Assembly: GCA_020091685.1 (NCBI GenBank)
Contig: CM034603.1
Location: 13,917,773 to 13,981,772 of the forward strand
Direction: 5' to 3'
Length of the DNA: 64,000 bases
From: Lutjanus erythropterus
Taxonomy: Eukaryota > Chordata > Actinopteri > Lutjaniformes > Lutjanidae
The position numbers and the translations under genes were made by a program. Of this stretch, positions 18,940-32,227 are shown piece after piece (within the stretch, counting starts at the first letter, position 1; each line of letters opens with the position of its first letter). The notes under the pieces are model-generated. The model was given only the letters and a program-made list of their open reading frames with translations. It did not search any database and was not told the origin of the DNA.

Positions 18940-19300
18940 GAAACGAGGAAGTTGGGCTTTCTACTGATTCAAATGTGTGGTCCAGCTTCTCCGGAGCGGC
19001 AGCCGGGGAAGAAGGAGAAGCGGTCCGATCTCTAAATAGACACACTTCACTGTCATTTCATCACAAATACACCACGGACATTTCTTCTTCTTTTGGCGAC
19101 TTAAAGGCTTGAATGTTAAGAAGGAAGTCTGCACAGAAATACTCGCATTGGCTCAGTATTTCTCCACCCTGTAGAGAGCAAAGCAAACCAGAGCAGTAAA
19201 ATTCCGAGGTGCTTGCAAACTCCGGGGGATCGTCAAAGATCTGATCAATTTCTGAGCTCTATGAAACAAATCAGACAGACTTCTTCTTTTCATGGCTGTC
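18940..19300 (+). ncRNA. Possible first exon of a divergent transcript
   Basis: This stretch follows the plus-strand TATA box and stays complex and moderately GC-rich, unlike the AT-rich DNA beyond 19300. The first ATG downstream gives only a 20-codon ORF (MCGPASPERQ start, TAA at about 19034), so any transcript would be effectively non-coding. No splice donor can be fixed with confidence. A prediction from promoter architecture only. Confidence 0.25.
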
Positions 19301-19478
19301 CAGAGATCCATGAGGAGTATTATGAGTCTCCCTGTGACAGTGAAGACAGTTTAATAAGCTATTAAGTTATAATAGTGTCGCCATAAAGATGATTATTCAC
19401 AAAATGCTGTGCAGGTTATTGGAGTGGCAGCAGCTTGAGGCAGATCATGAGGGACAGGTTTGCTTCTGCTGGAGATAA

Positions 19479-19512
<34 letters not shown>

Positions 19513-20822
19513 CGTGTGTGTTTTCAATCACCTGTGGCTCTTTTTCTACGAAAGTCTTGCTGCAAAGCGTGTTTACTATTTTCGATTGTGATCATGAAAC
19601 CACATTGCCGTTGTTGCTTGTTTCCTCTAGAAGCAGGAAAGAAAAAGAGGTACCAAAAAATACGCATGGGCCACCCATGGTGCACAGTGAGAGTTTCTAA
19701 TAAGATCCCAATATATCTCTCACAGCTTTAGGATGACATGTTATAAATACACACTGGCAGTCTTCCAGAAATGTATGTGCTTTTCCCCCTCCTTTTTAAT
19801 GTAGATAATCATTGCTCTGTGGTGATCACTGCCCCCCCACTTCCCCTCTCCCCAACATCAAAGAAGCATGAATATTAATCAGAGGTAATATGTTGATATA
19901 TGAAGAGATTTATGTCCTCGATGTGCTCTGCTTCAGGATTTATTATGTTGTGAGAATAAAAAGTTCATTTGTAAAATGTCATTTCTGCTTTGGAAAAAAA
20001 CTCATTATTCCGTTCCTTTAAAATACAGGTGATCCAGACTTTTATTTTGGTAAGTGGGGAGTTAAATTACCTACTTCCCTTCAGAAAATATGATGAAGAG
20101 CACTTTAATTAGTTTGGATTTGATCTTTCTACCAGCTGTCAGTCTTTTCAGTGGAGAATATCTTATTTAATCTCACACCATCAATCACCACGCTATGACT
20201 AAGCTCAGTACCGCCTAACATACAGTACATGTGAGTAAAACTACATCTCCAGTTGCATAAGATGTGGGATAAAGTTGAATTCAAGCGGAACAACAGCGGC
20301 ATTGACGAGTTAAAGGCAGGCAGGCGATGTGACAAACAACATATTTGGAACAGAGCACCATTGTTTGACCCATCGGCCCGGTCGAGCGCCTCCACAACGG
20401 AGTCTCTTTTGTTGAGATCTCAGCTGTGGGCACATTTGCAGCACTCAGCAGCATCACATTCTGTCATGAGTCTATGGGGATCGGGGACAGAGAGCACATG
20501 GACAGGTCTCTGTTGTAACACAGATGATAAGTAATGGAAGGGAAGAGTCATGCTTCCCTAAAGCATCGATGATTCATTGTTGACCTTAAGAGCAGTGCAC
20601 AGGGACAATAGAGTATTTATATCAATGCACATACGGTAGGCCTATGTATCTTCACTATTAAATACTTCTTGTTATGTGCAACATGCGGTTAAAAGAATGA
20701 AGAAGGTTTTTGGGGACTAACCTGTGCATTAATTTAACTCTAAAGTAATGAAAAACATTTATCAAAATCATTGCTCTTCCCCTGACAGATCATTGGCTCA
20801 ACAACTTCGCAACAAGTAAAAG
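19301..20822. other. Intergenic upstream of klf6
   Basis: No gene is seen. It contains a (GT)14 microsatellite at 19482-19509. The block 19740-19960 (with TAGATAATCATTGCTCTGTGG) is more complex than its surroundings and could be a proximal regulatory element. Confidence 0.45.
19482..19509. repeat. (GT)14 microsatellite
   Basis: GT tract of 28 bp, about 1 kb upstream of klf6 exon 1. Confidence 0.95.
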
Positions 20823-21840
20823 TATGTGATTGTGGGTCAGAATGAAAAGCATGCTGGCTTGCATGCCGCAGAATTCAACAAGATGCAGTATGACTTTCAA
20901 GTATTTTTGGCATACTGCATCTGACATACTATGTATTGGGACATTCCATCCTGATCTCATTCCTGACTCGTCAATACCGATTAGCGGCTGAAAGAGACAC
21001 ACTGGGCTTTCAAGTATCTTTAATGTAAATTAATCCATCGCTGTATGAGAAGTTCTGGGATTTCAACATAGTATAACAGAAAGACAGTGAGATGGATGGC
21101 TCAAACAAATACAAAACTTTCAACCAGGAGACTGGTGTTCATATCCCATGAAAACAAAAGATTATTAAAAGTTGTACATAATTTTATGTGTATTCTGTGA
21201 CTTTCGTGTTTCACTTCATTGACATTCTGCACATGCATGCATCCATTAATGAGAAAAATATTAACAATAATAAGTAGACAAAAAGAGGTGCATTGTAATA
21301 AAAAGTAGCAAAAGGTATTTAAAAATGCATAGTATAAAGATGAACTTTTTTCTTCTTTTTTTGTATACAATTCAGACGTACTAATTTGTCATAACGATGT
21401 GCCTTGAACTTGCTCATACATCCTTCACAGTTTATAGCATGAAATTTAAAATAAAAAGAAAAATATGTGATTGTGGGTCAGAATGAAAAGCAAGTTATTG
21501 TCATTAACACAATGTGCAGGCATGTTTGAGCAGCAGCACAGAGTCCTGGGCAAGGTTTTTTTTTTTCTGTTCTATATCATTTTATTACAGCTCTGTCATC
21601 TAACTTTTCAAACCTAAGTAGGGTTCATTTTTTCAAGAAGTAAATGAACATTTCTCCTGTTAACAAACTGTTTTATTTAAAATAAATGTTCTTAAGTTAT
21701 GTTGTCTTAGCATTGACGGAGGGGTTTCAATTAATGTGGGCACCCACAGGCAAAGACATAAATCACTGTGATGGCGCCGATGGGCCTACTATGTATTGGG
21801 ACATACTAAATAGTATGGTGAAATGGATATTGGAACGCAC
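20823..21840. repeat. Two partial copies of one dispersed repeat
   Basis: A 29-bp string (starting TATGTGATTGTGGGTC) is identical at 20823-20851 and 21464-21492. TACTATGTATTGGGACAT recurs near 20927 and at 21787-21804, followed by ACTAAATAGTATG. Both copies run in the same direction. Family name unknown to me. Confidence 0.65.
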
Positions 21841-21979
21841 TTGGAACTAAATATATAGTATGCATAGTGTGTAACATGTACAAAGTGTACAGCTCTTTAA
21901 AGAAATTAAATGAAATGATTGTCATAATGTTCATGTTCTACATTCTATTTTTTTCTATTTATGCTTCTTAACTTGCAGT

Positions 21980-22105
21980 AATTGCTTTCATCTTTATTTA
22001 TATTTTTCTTGTACTGTTTATTGTCATGGAACAATATACCATAGCAAATTACTTGTATGTGAAAACCTATGTATCAATAAACCTGAATTCTGATTCTGAA
22101 GTTTA
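21980..22105 (+). mobile_element. Possible retroelement 3' tail
   Basis: The sequence ends AATAAACCTGAATTCTGATTCTGAA, with a short GATTCT iteration like the tails of some fish LINEs. No reverse transcriptase reading frame is attached, so this is weak. Confidence 0.25.
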
Positions 22106-23337
22106 CTGAATTTTAAACTTGCTTGTAACATGTAGCATGGAACTGGGACAAAGTTCATGTTAGCTGCAATCTAATTCTGGGGTAAGATCCCTTTGGGGAT
22201 TTTGTTTTTATTTTGCTTCATACTTATTTGCTATAAACATATACATTTATATATAATGCCTGAAATAACAACCACCAGGCTGCTGATATTTACACCTGGC
22301 TTCCATTTATTATCACTACAGTGGCTTTTTTTGTAAGTTTCTGATTTGAAACTCATGTCAGTATGTGTCTGCACCACTGTCACCTCATGAATGCAGCACA
22401 CTCACCAGCTAATATTTCTAAAGAGACACTTTTGTTCTGTCATCATTAAAATCCCCTCTGTGCTCTACTGTGAAACTTTATTTAGCTCCACTGAACGCAA
22501 GTCATCAAATGAAATTCCTGCACATTTCCTGTTCGCGGTAGTAGATGTCGCCCTGACACTGATGCAAAGATAGCATGAGTCATACGACTGTATACAATCA
22601 GTGCAGTTGCCATGAAGCGGTGACTGATGTTGGTGGCAATGCACGTGGGATGCTGGTCTGTGACAGGGTGAGTCCATAGCAACAAAATAACGAGCATAAA
22701 CAGCATGCAGATAAACAGCACTGCTCTGTACTGATCAGGATATATGTGTATTTGTGTAATTCTCAAGTGTTGTTCTGTACATTATGTGTGATGGCTTTGT
22801 CAACTTCAAAATGTTTTTGTTTGATTAATTACATTTTTTATACTGAGCAAGCAGCATACATCATGTAAGAGAACTGCCATGGTGAGAAATACAGGGGGTC
22901 TCAGAGGGTCTGAGACTGGCTGTAAGACTTAACAGCACAAGTCTGTGGAAAAACCTTTCCAACATATATTTGTCACTTGCAATTGCCACCATAAAGTGTT
23001 TTTATAAAGCTTACTATATTCAGTATTCAATATTCAAATTGCAAAACGGGAAAAAAGAAAAATATTGTTGTGTTTTTTTTCTTTTCTATTGCAACTGAAT
23101 TCTTTTTTCCATGGGTGGTGTTCAAAAACTGTGGCTTTTTTGTCTGCTTCAACATGATGGTTACATTCAGTTAAATTATGGACTCGGACTACGGGTTTGA
23201 GTTGGGAAAATATGTCAAAGAGTTGGAGTCTCTTCTAAAAAGCTGAATCAAAATAACAAGGAAAGTGTGATGGAAACACCCAGAGCTACCACTGGTGCCT
23301 CTACAGTTATTGGGGCTCCTGCCCCACCCAGTCACTG
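22106..23337. other. Intergenic, nothing recognised
   Basis: No gene or confident repeat. Confidence 0.5.
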
Positions 23338-23345
23338 GTCAGAAC

Positions 23346-23743
23346 TAGGGCTGAGTTCTGTTTTAAACAAAATTACAATACCAGTACCAATAGCAGTAAC
23401 CTTAAAGTGATCGTGATTTCAATAGAGTACCTTATTCAATACATTTTTTTTTGTTTTGGTGGAATCTCGACACGCTGAACTGCCAACTCCATCAAAATAC
23501 CACCCTTGACTTCACCACCACAAACTGTATGTAGCTGTTAGCTGCAACTGTTGCTGTGGTGGTTAGCTGATCACATGTTGCATTATAATTATAGAACATT
23601 TGATGTGACTGACTGCAAGCAAAATCATGCAAATAGTAATATTTTTCTAGATCTGGGTACGAAAAGGACTGAATGCAAGTTTTAACACTACTCAACACTG
23701 GGTTATTTCACTTGATACCTTTGAGTACCGATACCCAGCTCTA
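23346..23743. mobile_element. hAT-like MITE with TAGGGCTG/CAGCTCTA ends
   Basis: The element starts TAGGGCTGAG and ends CCCAGCTCTA. It is flanked by GTCAGAAC (23338-23345) and GCCAGAAC (23744-23751), a 7/8 match to an 8-bp target duplication. The internal AATACCAGTACCAAT and ACCTTAAAGTGAT motifs identify the same family as the fragment at 31262-31388. Confidence 0.75.
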
Positions 23744-23751
23744 GCCAGAAC

Positions 23752-26700
23752 CAGGTCAAATTGATCTCCTCTCAGGGAGATGGAGATGATGTGGTGGCTG
23801 CTAGCAGAAGTGACCAACCGGCTGGTTGGTCAGTGAAGCAGGTGGGTGGATAAAGTCATAGAATATTTGTCAGTCTCTAGCATACATTTGCTGTGATAGA
23901 TATGACGTGCACTCGAATGCGATACATTCATATTTGTATGTTGGGTTTGAGTATGTGCTTATTTGTGTCAGGTAGAAAGAAGTGAGCATATTGTGCAGTT
24001 TTGGCTGTAAGGCATAGTTTTTGCATGGTTGTGTTGTTATGTGAGAGGCCTTATTGTTAACGATATTAGCCTTGGTGATGTTTGTGCAAAACTTGTATTG
24101 CCTTAGTTGATTGCCTTGGCTTACATCCATAAAATTTTATATATTACATATTGAGTCTGTAAAACTTCAGCATAACATACTGACAACATCACATACAGAA
24201 CAAGGGAGCAGAGCAAGATGTATATAGGTAATCATATATACATCATTTTATATGCATATACTGCAAGTTTATTCATTGTGGTTTCTGTTAGATTCTATGT
24301 ACATTTAGATGCTCCAATCTTATCTTCAAACAACATCCAAAACTACAGCTTTATATAGTTGTCAGCTGTGGTATACATATTAATCAGCCAGAACAAGACA
24401 TAGATAGACATATATAGGCAACAATCCTTTTGTATAAGTGTAACCACAGAAGATGTCAGGGATCAAACAGAGAAGACAAACAGTTCCTGTTCCTCATCCA
24501 ACACACACATAGTTTAAAATCCTGCATTTGGAAAGCATGCCAAAAAATGGTCACTCACTTTTAATTAGCTGTCCTAAAATTCTTTGCACAGCAGATAATG
24601 GCCAGTTTTTAATTTGCAAACAGTTTCTGGTGCCTGATTAGAAATCCACAGCTGCAATTAGGTTAAAAAAAGTTTTGTTGTTGCCATTTAGAGAGAATAG
24701 TCAGATAGCATAATAACAAATGACACAAAATGATTTAGAAGCTGCTCATGTTATTGTGTCTACGTCTTTGATTGATCGTCTCGCAAATGTATGCCATTTG
24801 GTGGGATTACCATTTGGATGCATGAGAGAGTTGATTTTGCTAACATATTCAGTGTGTGGCACCCCAACTGCCTGTCACTTGAATCTAATCAAAATGCAAA
24901 GATATTCAGAGCGAAGAAAAGTACAGTATGTAAAAAGCGTAGAGCAGGCACAATGAGCAACAGTCTGTGGAGTGACTCTGCAGCAAAAACAAGCAGAGTT
25001 AATGTAATTGGTTCATTACATCACATGTCTTCGTGATCTTGGGTTTTGATGCACTGTAGATGAATCAGAATCATAAGACCTCAGTCGTTACAGGGACTGG
25101 AATCCTGTCTAGCAGTTACTTTATTTAGAGGAGCAAACATATGACAGGATTGTTGATTTTTATCCCGAGGAAACTGAATGAAACACGCTCTTCCCTTCTT
25201 CAACACCTGCCCTTAAAGTGCTTTTGAACAAGGTTTTCAATTCCCAACAGTGCAACAATATGAGGTAGTTATATTGAGTGAATGTGAAGCTCAGAGCTGA
25301 ACACAAGTAAGTAGACTCAGTTCACTTTTTCTGGATGAGTAATAACTGTGAGGGGAATCAGCAAAGATCCTAAGTGCTGTTTATGTGGTTGCTTCAAAAT
25401 AAAAGCCTTGGTGCCAGTGACTAAAGCAATATTCAAAACTTAACCAAATAAAGACAGAAGAGCTTTACTAAGGTAGCACAATAATTTTTGGTTTGGTTTA
25501 ATCGGGTATCCTGGAAGAGATAAGCTTTACTTGAGACCTCATTGCATAGAGCAATTGTAGCCTACAGATGTAAAAGCTGTAGCTGTGCTGTAGGCTACAC
25601 CATAGCTGATGTTTACCCTCTCAAGTATGTACCCACATGTAGGTATGCCATCTACAGTGATACCACATAGAGAGTGTTGCCAGATTTGACTGACATCAAG
25701 AACAGTCATCAAAGCCACAAACCTGCCCAATGGGCATAAAAATAGTCAAATTTCTACTGCGGTTGTCTTGTTTTTTATCCAACTGACATCTTGCAATAGA
25801 TCTAAATGCCATTTGGTTTTCACTTTCATATCACTATGTGTCTGAACTCATTGCTCTGTCAAGCTCAATAATAGGTGTATACTAATTTAAGTAAAGGAAG
25901 AGCAGAGTCTTTGTAATACAGCCAAACTTTTTCTTGGGGTGTCCAAATGGAACAAAAACTAACCCAAACAATTACAACCTGCCCAAATCATATAGAGCTC
26001 AGTGACCACCCCCCTTTTTCAGCTGCTCCCGTTCAGGAACTAAATTTCCCATTCATTCCTTCCATTGATGGTTCGGAAAATCCTTTTAAGAGTTTTAAGC
26101 CTGGAACCAAGCCAACCAACTACCAGATGAATCGTAACTATAAAACTTCAGAGCAATGAAGACTGGAAAATGGTTTTAAAAAAAAGACAAGGGTAGGCCA
26201 CAAGAGTGTGTACATAATTATTTTAAGAGTGAAGGAACTACACAGCCAGTAAACCATTACATCATTTTTTGCATCAAGTGTTTATATTATTAATAACAGA
26301 TCTGTAATTTATCATAGTTTGTCTTGTGTTTGTCTGCAAATTATATTCATTGCAGTATATTAGTATGACTCATAGCCGTAGCCGTAGCTACCTACCTAAC
26401 CAGCCTCCTTGCGGTACTACACATTTGAGAGTACTGGAAATATTTCCATGGTAACACTGAGCTCCACTAATCAAAGATGTTGCTGTTGCACTTTAGGATT
26501 GTGAGTTGTGTAGTAGTTCTCCATGGAATTATAAATAAAACAGATTTTTCTTAAAAAAAAAAAGTTCATACAGACTTTTGGTTTCTACAGAAGTATATAC
26601 CATCATTTCACAATCTCATAACTCGTGTTGAGTCTACCTGTAATGGTTATGACATTATGACTAATAATCCAAATTTTATATTCAGAATATAAATAGGAGT

Positions 26701-29700
26701 CTCACAGTGGAGTTCTATAATTAATTATTGCCAACCTGGCAACACTGCGTGTGATGACCACAAGAACTGTCATTAGTCTGCTGGACTGCTTGTGTTTTCT
26801 TCAACAAGTTTCCAATGTGGGTGAGTGTTGAAAGTGACGACAACATAAAGAGAGTCGAAGAAAGGCTCAGTCATATTTTCCACTGTAAACTTTATGCTTT
26901 CCATGATTGTAGCTGTCTCAGACAGTCACAAAGGATATCAGGATTACTTTGGCTCTTAATGACTGCATAGTAACTTCAGCTAGACAAGGCAAAGTTTCTC
27001 ATTGTGGCACTATTACAAAGTAATATGTTGTTGAGCCATATAAAAACCATTGCCTGATACTGAACAACTCCTTCTAGTGTGCTATGCCATACAGTATGTA
27101 CCTATGATGGGAACTCTGTCCACCATGATGTAAAACAATGAAATCTGGCTTGAAAGGGGAGATGGGAGATGGAAAAAGAGGCAGAGACGTGGATCAGTGT
27201 TTGCAAGATGAGTTTTTTTTGTGGGGAGAGCAAATTTACACAAACATTTTCTACAGGGCAAATCAATAAATAATTAAAAGAGCTATAGGTATGAATTTAA
27301 ATTTAAAACATTCAGAAATAAATTACAATTCTTAACAGAATGTGAATAGGTGAACAGTTTTGGTATCATGTCAAAGTCATTTATGTATGGTATTGTAGAG
27401 ATATCTGCTAAAGTTAGCATGCTAATGCTCACGTAGCCTTGGCCCACCCTGTCTTACAATACCACTTTGTACCTCAAGAGGCAATAGCCAGAACACTGTA
27501 GTGTCCAGTCTGCCCTCGGTCCGACATGAGATTAAGTAGCAATGCCTCGATGGCAAGAAACCAAGATTGATAGAAGAAGAAGTGATAAAATAAGAGTAAA
27601 CGATGGCATTGTTCTCTACCGCGGGAGACAACTCTTGGTGGGTACAGGGATGAAGTTTGATGATGAACTTGCAACCTTTCTTCTAGACTGGTAAGTAAAG
27701 TAATGGCAGTTAACGCTAACGTTTGCAATTTAGCAACAGCTTATTAAGGTAACATTAATTAACTGTATAATATTACTGGCAATGTTGCTGTAATACATTT
27801 GCCAAGTTAAAGAAAGAAATACCTATGAAGGTAATGTGCATTTCCTTGTTTCTTACAGTGTTTAACAGGTCGCCAACGCTTGCATATAGCTCCTTTAATT
27901 ATCTGTACTTATTACAAGAGATACAAATTAATTTATATAATGAACCACAATGAAGGTATTTGCTTTTGGCAATAGGAATATTATGCAAACGTATACAGAA
28001 TATCAAGTCATAACACCTAATCAGAGGTTTATTTTATGTCTGAGACTGGAGGGTGCAAGAAGTCATAGCCTTTATCTTAGGGGCTCTTGCACCATGACAC
28101 ACAACACGGGCAATAAAAAAAAAAAAAAAACATTAACTAGCAGAATTCTGATCAGCTGAATCAGCTGAGCCATATAGAAGCACAATACCTGTAACAGCCT
28201 ATAGGAGTTACCCAGAATCCCTCGTGTGAGACATGCACAAGAGGAAAGGTCACTTCTGCTGTGTTTCCCACATCTATCAACTGTGCATTAGATGAGTCAC
28301 GAACACGTCATCTGTTCATCCCAGAGATGGGGGCCAGGTTCAGATGACCTGGCTACAGTATGTTAACCGTTTGCTGGAACGTTGCATTGTGGGTTTGAGC
28401 ATCCCAGAGGAGCACTAAAGCAGCGATCCAACAGATCGAGAGAGGAAATGAGAGCTGTGGAGAGAAAGATAAACGCACAGGCAGGTTGAGTGCCTATACG
28501 TGTGGCTCGGCAAGTATGGAAAGCTTTTAAGTGACATAACATGCAGCGTGTGTAAATTTGTTGCTGGTGACATCACTTCTTAAAAGCAACACAGGAGAGC
28601 CTCAAACACTCTCAACCATCAGGGTAATGCTGTGAAAATGTTTTGGAGTCCCAGAGCATGTAAAGACACCTTGGCACAGTTTGATGCTGGTCTGAATGAC
28701 TTTGTTGTCTGATGCAGTGCTTTACACTCTGTCTGCTACAAGCTTGGGAAAAACAGAAGTGGTGTAGCATGTATTGATGTGCTAATTGCTGTGATGTCAT
28801 CTGGCAATCTCTTACAACTTATTGAGCAGCCAGTAGCTACTTTTAACAAAACGGTGAGCCTCATGTGCCCTCTGGCAGCGATAATATAGGCTATTGGTGG
28901 GCGCCAGCAAAACTGCAGTCCTAAACGTGGCCACCATTGAACATGGATGGTAACATCAATTTATCCAGAACGGACCAAGATGATAATGCAGATTAATTTC
29001 ATAATTTACTTGATACATGATACTGAATAATTTAACATAAATCCCATACATGTAATGGTGTAGTTAATGTAATGGACTGGCCTTAAGTGTTAATCCAATC
29101 AAGGTCCTGGGGGTTGGTGGTGGTGGTGGTGAGGGGAGGAGGAAGAGGTTACCTCCCATGACATAGTAAAAGGCAAACGGTATGATGGCTTGACATGGCA
29201 CTGCATGTGTGTACTTGCATATATTTGATCAGCCAATATAGTGAATGGCCAGGTCCACAGCACTAATGGCAGCGTACGTCCACACCTACAGAATGATCTA
29301 TTTGATTCAGATTAAACACTGTGATTTTCTGCCACAATACTTGTATTTGCAAGGCTTTAGAAGCATTCAGCTGACTGATTTCCTTTGAATTTCACACTAG
29401 GACAGCCAAGGCAGTCATTTGGACCATTTTCAAATTTATATGTACAAGAACTTTGCTGAATTAAAAATATACATTACTGCTGGTACCTGAATTTTCCTAA
29501 AAGTGTCTGTGTTTCCATTTAAAATATTGTTAAATATATGAATTACACAAAAGTCAAAGAAAATGTGATCATTTTTGCCTATTTTGACCATAGACAGATC
29601 CTGGACTAAATGGACATTGCCACTGTTATATTGTTACCTTTTGCTCCGTTGGAGATGCATCTTGGTTGGTTAGTATTAAAATACAATGCTGGGAGACTGT

Positions 29701-30339
29701 CAGTTTATTAATTAGACTCAGTTTAAAAAAGTGTTACAAATGTCTCTGCTTTTCCATATTTTATTTTGTCTCAGCATCTATAACTCACTGAATTGTTGTG
29801 TTAGAGCCCTAAAATGTTGAAAACAAAGTCCCTTTACTTATTACAAATAGCAATGTTTCCAGCTTTTTGGGGTTTTATTTTTGTACTCATTTCCAGCCTG
29901 ATGATTATGTTTTGTGACCGTTCTTGGTGGAAACTTGTCATTATCAATGTTAAAATAATATGTTAATCATATAAAATACATTTTTTTTAAAAAAGATAAA
30001 TTTAAACTTGTCATGAGAAGTAACAGAGGTTGGAAGTCAAAGGTCAAAATGACCGCTTATGGCCACTGTAGTAGTTATGGAATTCTGGCGCTTCTTATTT
30101 CAGGTTATTCCATGATTGGTATTTTATAGATGTGAGCAGAAATGCAAGTCAGTACAGTTCAGATATGCATGGCAAAGCTGTGCAGCAAGCATGTTTTCTT
30201 TCTTTCAGGTGGGATTTGATAATGTTTGACACTTGTAACTTGGGGTCTGTAATGTATTTTAACTGAAAATGCCAGGTTTAACGTAATTAAAACTATTTTG
30301 AAGTTAAAGAGGCAGAGTTTGCATGTAGCCAAAAGCCAT
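23752..30339. other. Gene desert upstream of klf6
   Basis: No gene supported across 6.6 kb. A homeobox-site-rich block lies at 24540-24665 (several TTTAATT/CAATTAG motifs, CAGATAATGGCC). 25540-25640 resembles a fish repeat with GTAGGCTACACCATAGCTG. 27415-27730 has TTAGCATGCTAATG and AACGCTAACG motifs typical of MITEs. All three are weak assignments. Confidence 0.4.
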
Positions 30340-30827
30340 ATTTCCACTGCTTGTAGAGCTTGACTTGACTTTACTCAGTTTTTGTACCAGGTACATCTTT
30401 TCCCTCTGCAGATAGAATGCCATTAACGTAAGTGGAGCTGAGCGTAGCAATGATATTCCATCAGCTGGGAAATAATACACTGGAGCTTTACTTTGGTCTT
30501 AAGGAGCTCCAGCCTTCATTTACTGACAAACTATAACCCACACTGTTCATTTACTGTCAGATTGACATTTGCTGCTCACGTTTTCCTCTGCTCAGCTCAC
30601 ATTCACCGTCACCTTCTGCTGCTCTCTGTCTCACTCACACAACTACTTGCTCACTAACCTTCGCTTCTCTTTCACAGTGTTTTTATGTCATCACTACCTA
30701 TGGGCTCAGTTCATTTGCAATCTTGACTGAGGTGATACCAAAAAAAGTACCAGGTACTGTTCACGATGGAAAACCATAGTAGAGCGAGCTAACTCGAGCA
30801 GAGCTGAGCCATACCTTACAGTGAAAA
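30340..30827. mobile_element. Harbinger-like MITE with TTTCCACTG inverted ends
   Basis: The left end ATTTCCACTGCTTGTAGAGC and the right end GAGCCATACCTTACAGTGAAA are imperfect inverted copies. Subterminal GTACCAGGTAC palindromes occur near both ends, a layout I recognise from a common fish MITE. Length about 488 bp; no transposase. Confidence 0.7.
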
Positions 30828-31261
30828 TTAGTCTGACAGGTGCAATTTTGAAGTGTGATTGTTTTTTGTAATCTGGATTATATTAACAACCAATAAATAC
30901 AGTGAGTACACTTCCAACCCTCCCATGCATCAGTTACCTGTGGATATTATGTACTTGATTACAGTACATTATATGTGGCTTATTGTCAAGGATGAAAAAT
31001 GCCTTGAACCCAAAAGCATGACTTAAAAATAGGCGGTCTAAGAGCGTTTCCTTAAATCAAGACCAGGCAGGTAGATGAAATGGGCAAACCTATTCAAAAA
31101 GAGGCTAGGCAGGTAGATAAGTAAGCAAAATCTGAGCTGAGGCATGTTGAAGAACCATTTGAAAACCATTATTTTTACTTGCTATTTTTCCTTTTTTTAG
31201 TACCCATGTCTAGAAACAAATGACTTTTTATATGGTTTCACTCTCAGCCAATGACAGCAAG
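30828..31261. other. Intergenic, nothing recognised
   Basis: No gene. A small AGGCAGGTAGAT repeat occurs twice near 31065-31115. Confidence 0.5.
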
Positions 31262-31388
31262 TGTTCATCATAAAAAAAGAACCTTCAAAAAGGTATCGAA
31301 TTAAGTACTCCATTGGTGTCAGTATCACTTTAAGGCTACTGAATTGGTACTGGTATTGTAATTTTTAAACAATACACAACCCTACCAT
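31262..31388. mobile_element. Fragment of the 23346-23743 MITE family
   Basis: It contains AAAGGTATCGAATTAAGTAC, TATCACTTTAAGG and ATTGGTACTGGTATTGTA, and ends CACAACCCTA. These correspond to the inverted orientation of the element at 23346-23743. Confidence 0.7.
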
Positions 31389-31493
31389 GTTGTCATATAG
31401 AGGACTTGTGATGCAGCTGCTAATTAGTGCAGGCTGACTCTATATGCAATTATATATGAATGTATTTACTGCATTGATGGACTTATTCAGCTT

Positions 31494-31516
31494 TGTGTGT
31501 GTGTGTGTGTGTGTGT
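31494..31516. repeat. (TG)n microsatellite
   Basis: TG dinucleotide tract of about 23 bp. Confidence 0.9.
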
Positions 31517-31754
31517 CTGTATACCTGTAATCAAAGAGCCATTTACTGAAATAATCAATGGAGGCCGGAGTGAATCATGCTCAGGAGGGTCTACTCACAG
31601 CTGACTGTGAGTCATCTTCATCTCATGACTCCGTGGAAACAGAAGCCTCCACTTTACATTGACCAATAAACCGTGAAGTGTGTCGATCTGCTGAATTTCT
31701 CTGGTTTAGTCCACGGGAAAAACATCCCCACACTGAATACTGTGCTCCTGCTGA

Positions 31755-31815
31755 AGAAATGACAGGGCGGCAGGGTGACCAAAGGGTAAGAGAAGGTCAC
31801 AAGTTTGATCCCTGT
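31755..31815 (+). mobile_element. Possible tRNA-like SINE fragment
   Basis: GGGCGGCAGGGTGACCAAAG followed by CAAGTTTGATCCCTGTG resembles the tRNA-derived head of fish SINEs, with a damaged B box. Short and low confidence. Confidence 0.35.
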
Positions 31816-32044
31816 GAAGAGCCAATGTGACGATATATGTCTAATCAAATGTAAAACACACTTATAAACATACTGCGGCTAAAACACTATCTCACTATTA
31901 TTATCTCTGTCATCTGTAAACCTGGAGGGGATCATTCAATTGCTTGAGTGTGTGCAGCCTAATTTTTTGGTGGACATTCATGACTGTATGATAAAGGACC
32001 TTTGTAGTTCACAATTTATGAAAAACCTTGAAAAAACATTTTTA

Positions 32045-32227
32045 TTGCTCCGTGCCAGTGACAGCTTGGCCAGTAGCATTATGTTTTTGGGTCATCCCAT
32101 TCTTGTGAATGTGATATCTTGCCACAAATGACCACTTGGACTAAAGAATGAACAGATTTCGGTGGTCAAAGGTCAAGGGTCAAGTTCACTGCAACCTCAG
32201 GGCCATCACACTCTTGTGAACACAATG
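32045..32227 (+). repeat. Dispersed repeat (left part of a split copy)
   Basis: It carries the family blocks GTTTTTGGGTCATCCCATTC, TTGTGAATGTGATATCTTGC, GGTGGTCAAAGGTCAAGGG and CACTCTTGTGAACACAATG. The copy stops at 32227 and resumes at 33604. It includes a perfect DR1, AGGTCA-A-GGGTCA, at 32170-32182. Confidence 0.75.

Larger units (their letters stand above)
18600..19030. promoter_or_regulatory. klf6 CpG-rich promoter, probably bidirectional
   Basis: The only CpG-dense stretch of the window, including GGCGCGCCGCGCGGAGCG at about 18852-18869. It carries CCAAT on the plus strand at 18762-18766 and 18810-18814, and CCAAT on the minus strand at 18886-18882. A TGACGCA (CRE/AP-1-like) lies at about 18635 and an ATTTGCAT octamer at about 18574. 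The klf6 start site is not marked by a minus-strand TATA box of good quality, so a dispersed CpG-type start between about 18650 and 18880 is likely. Confidence 0.7.
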
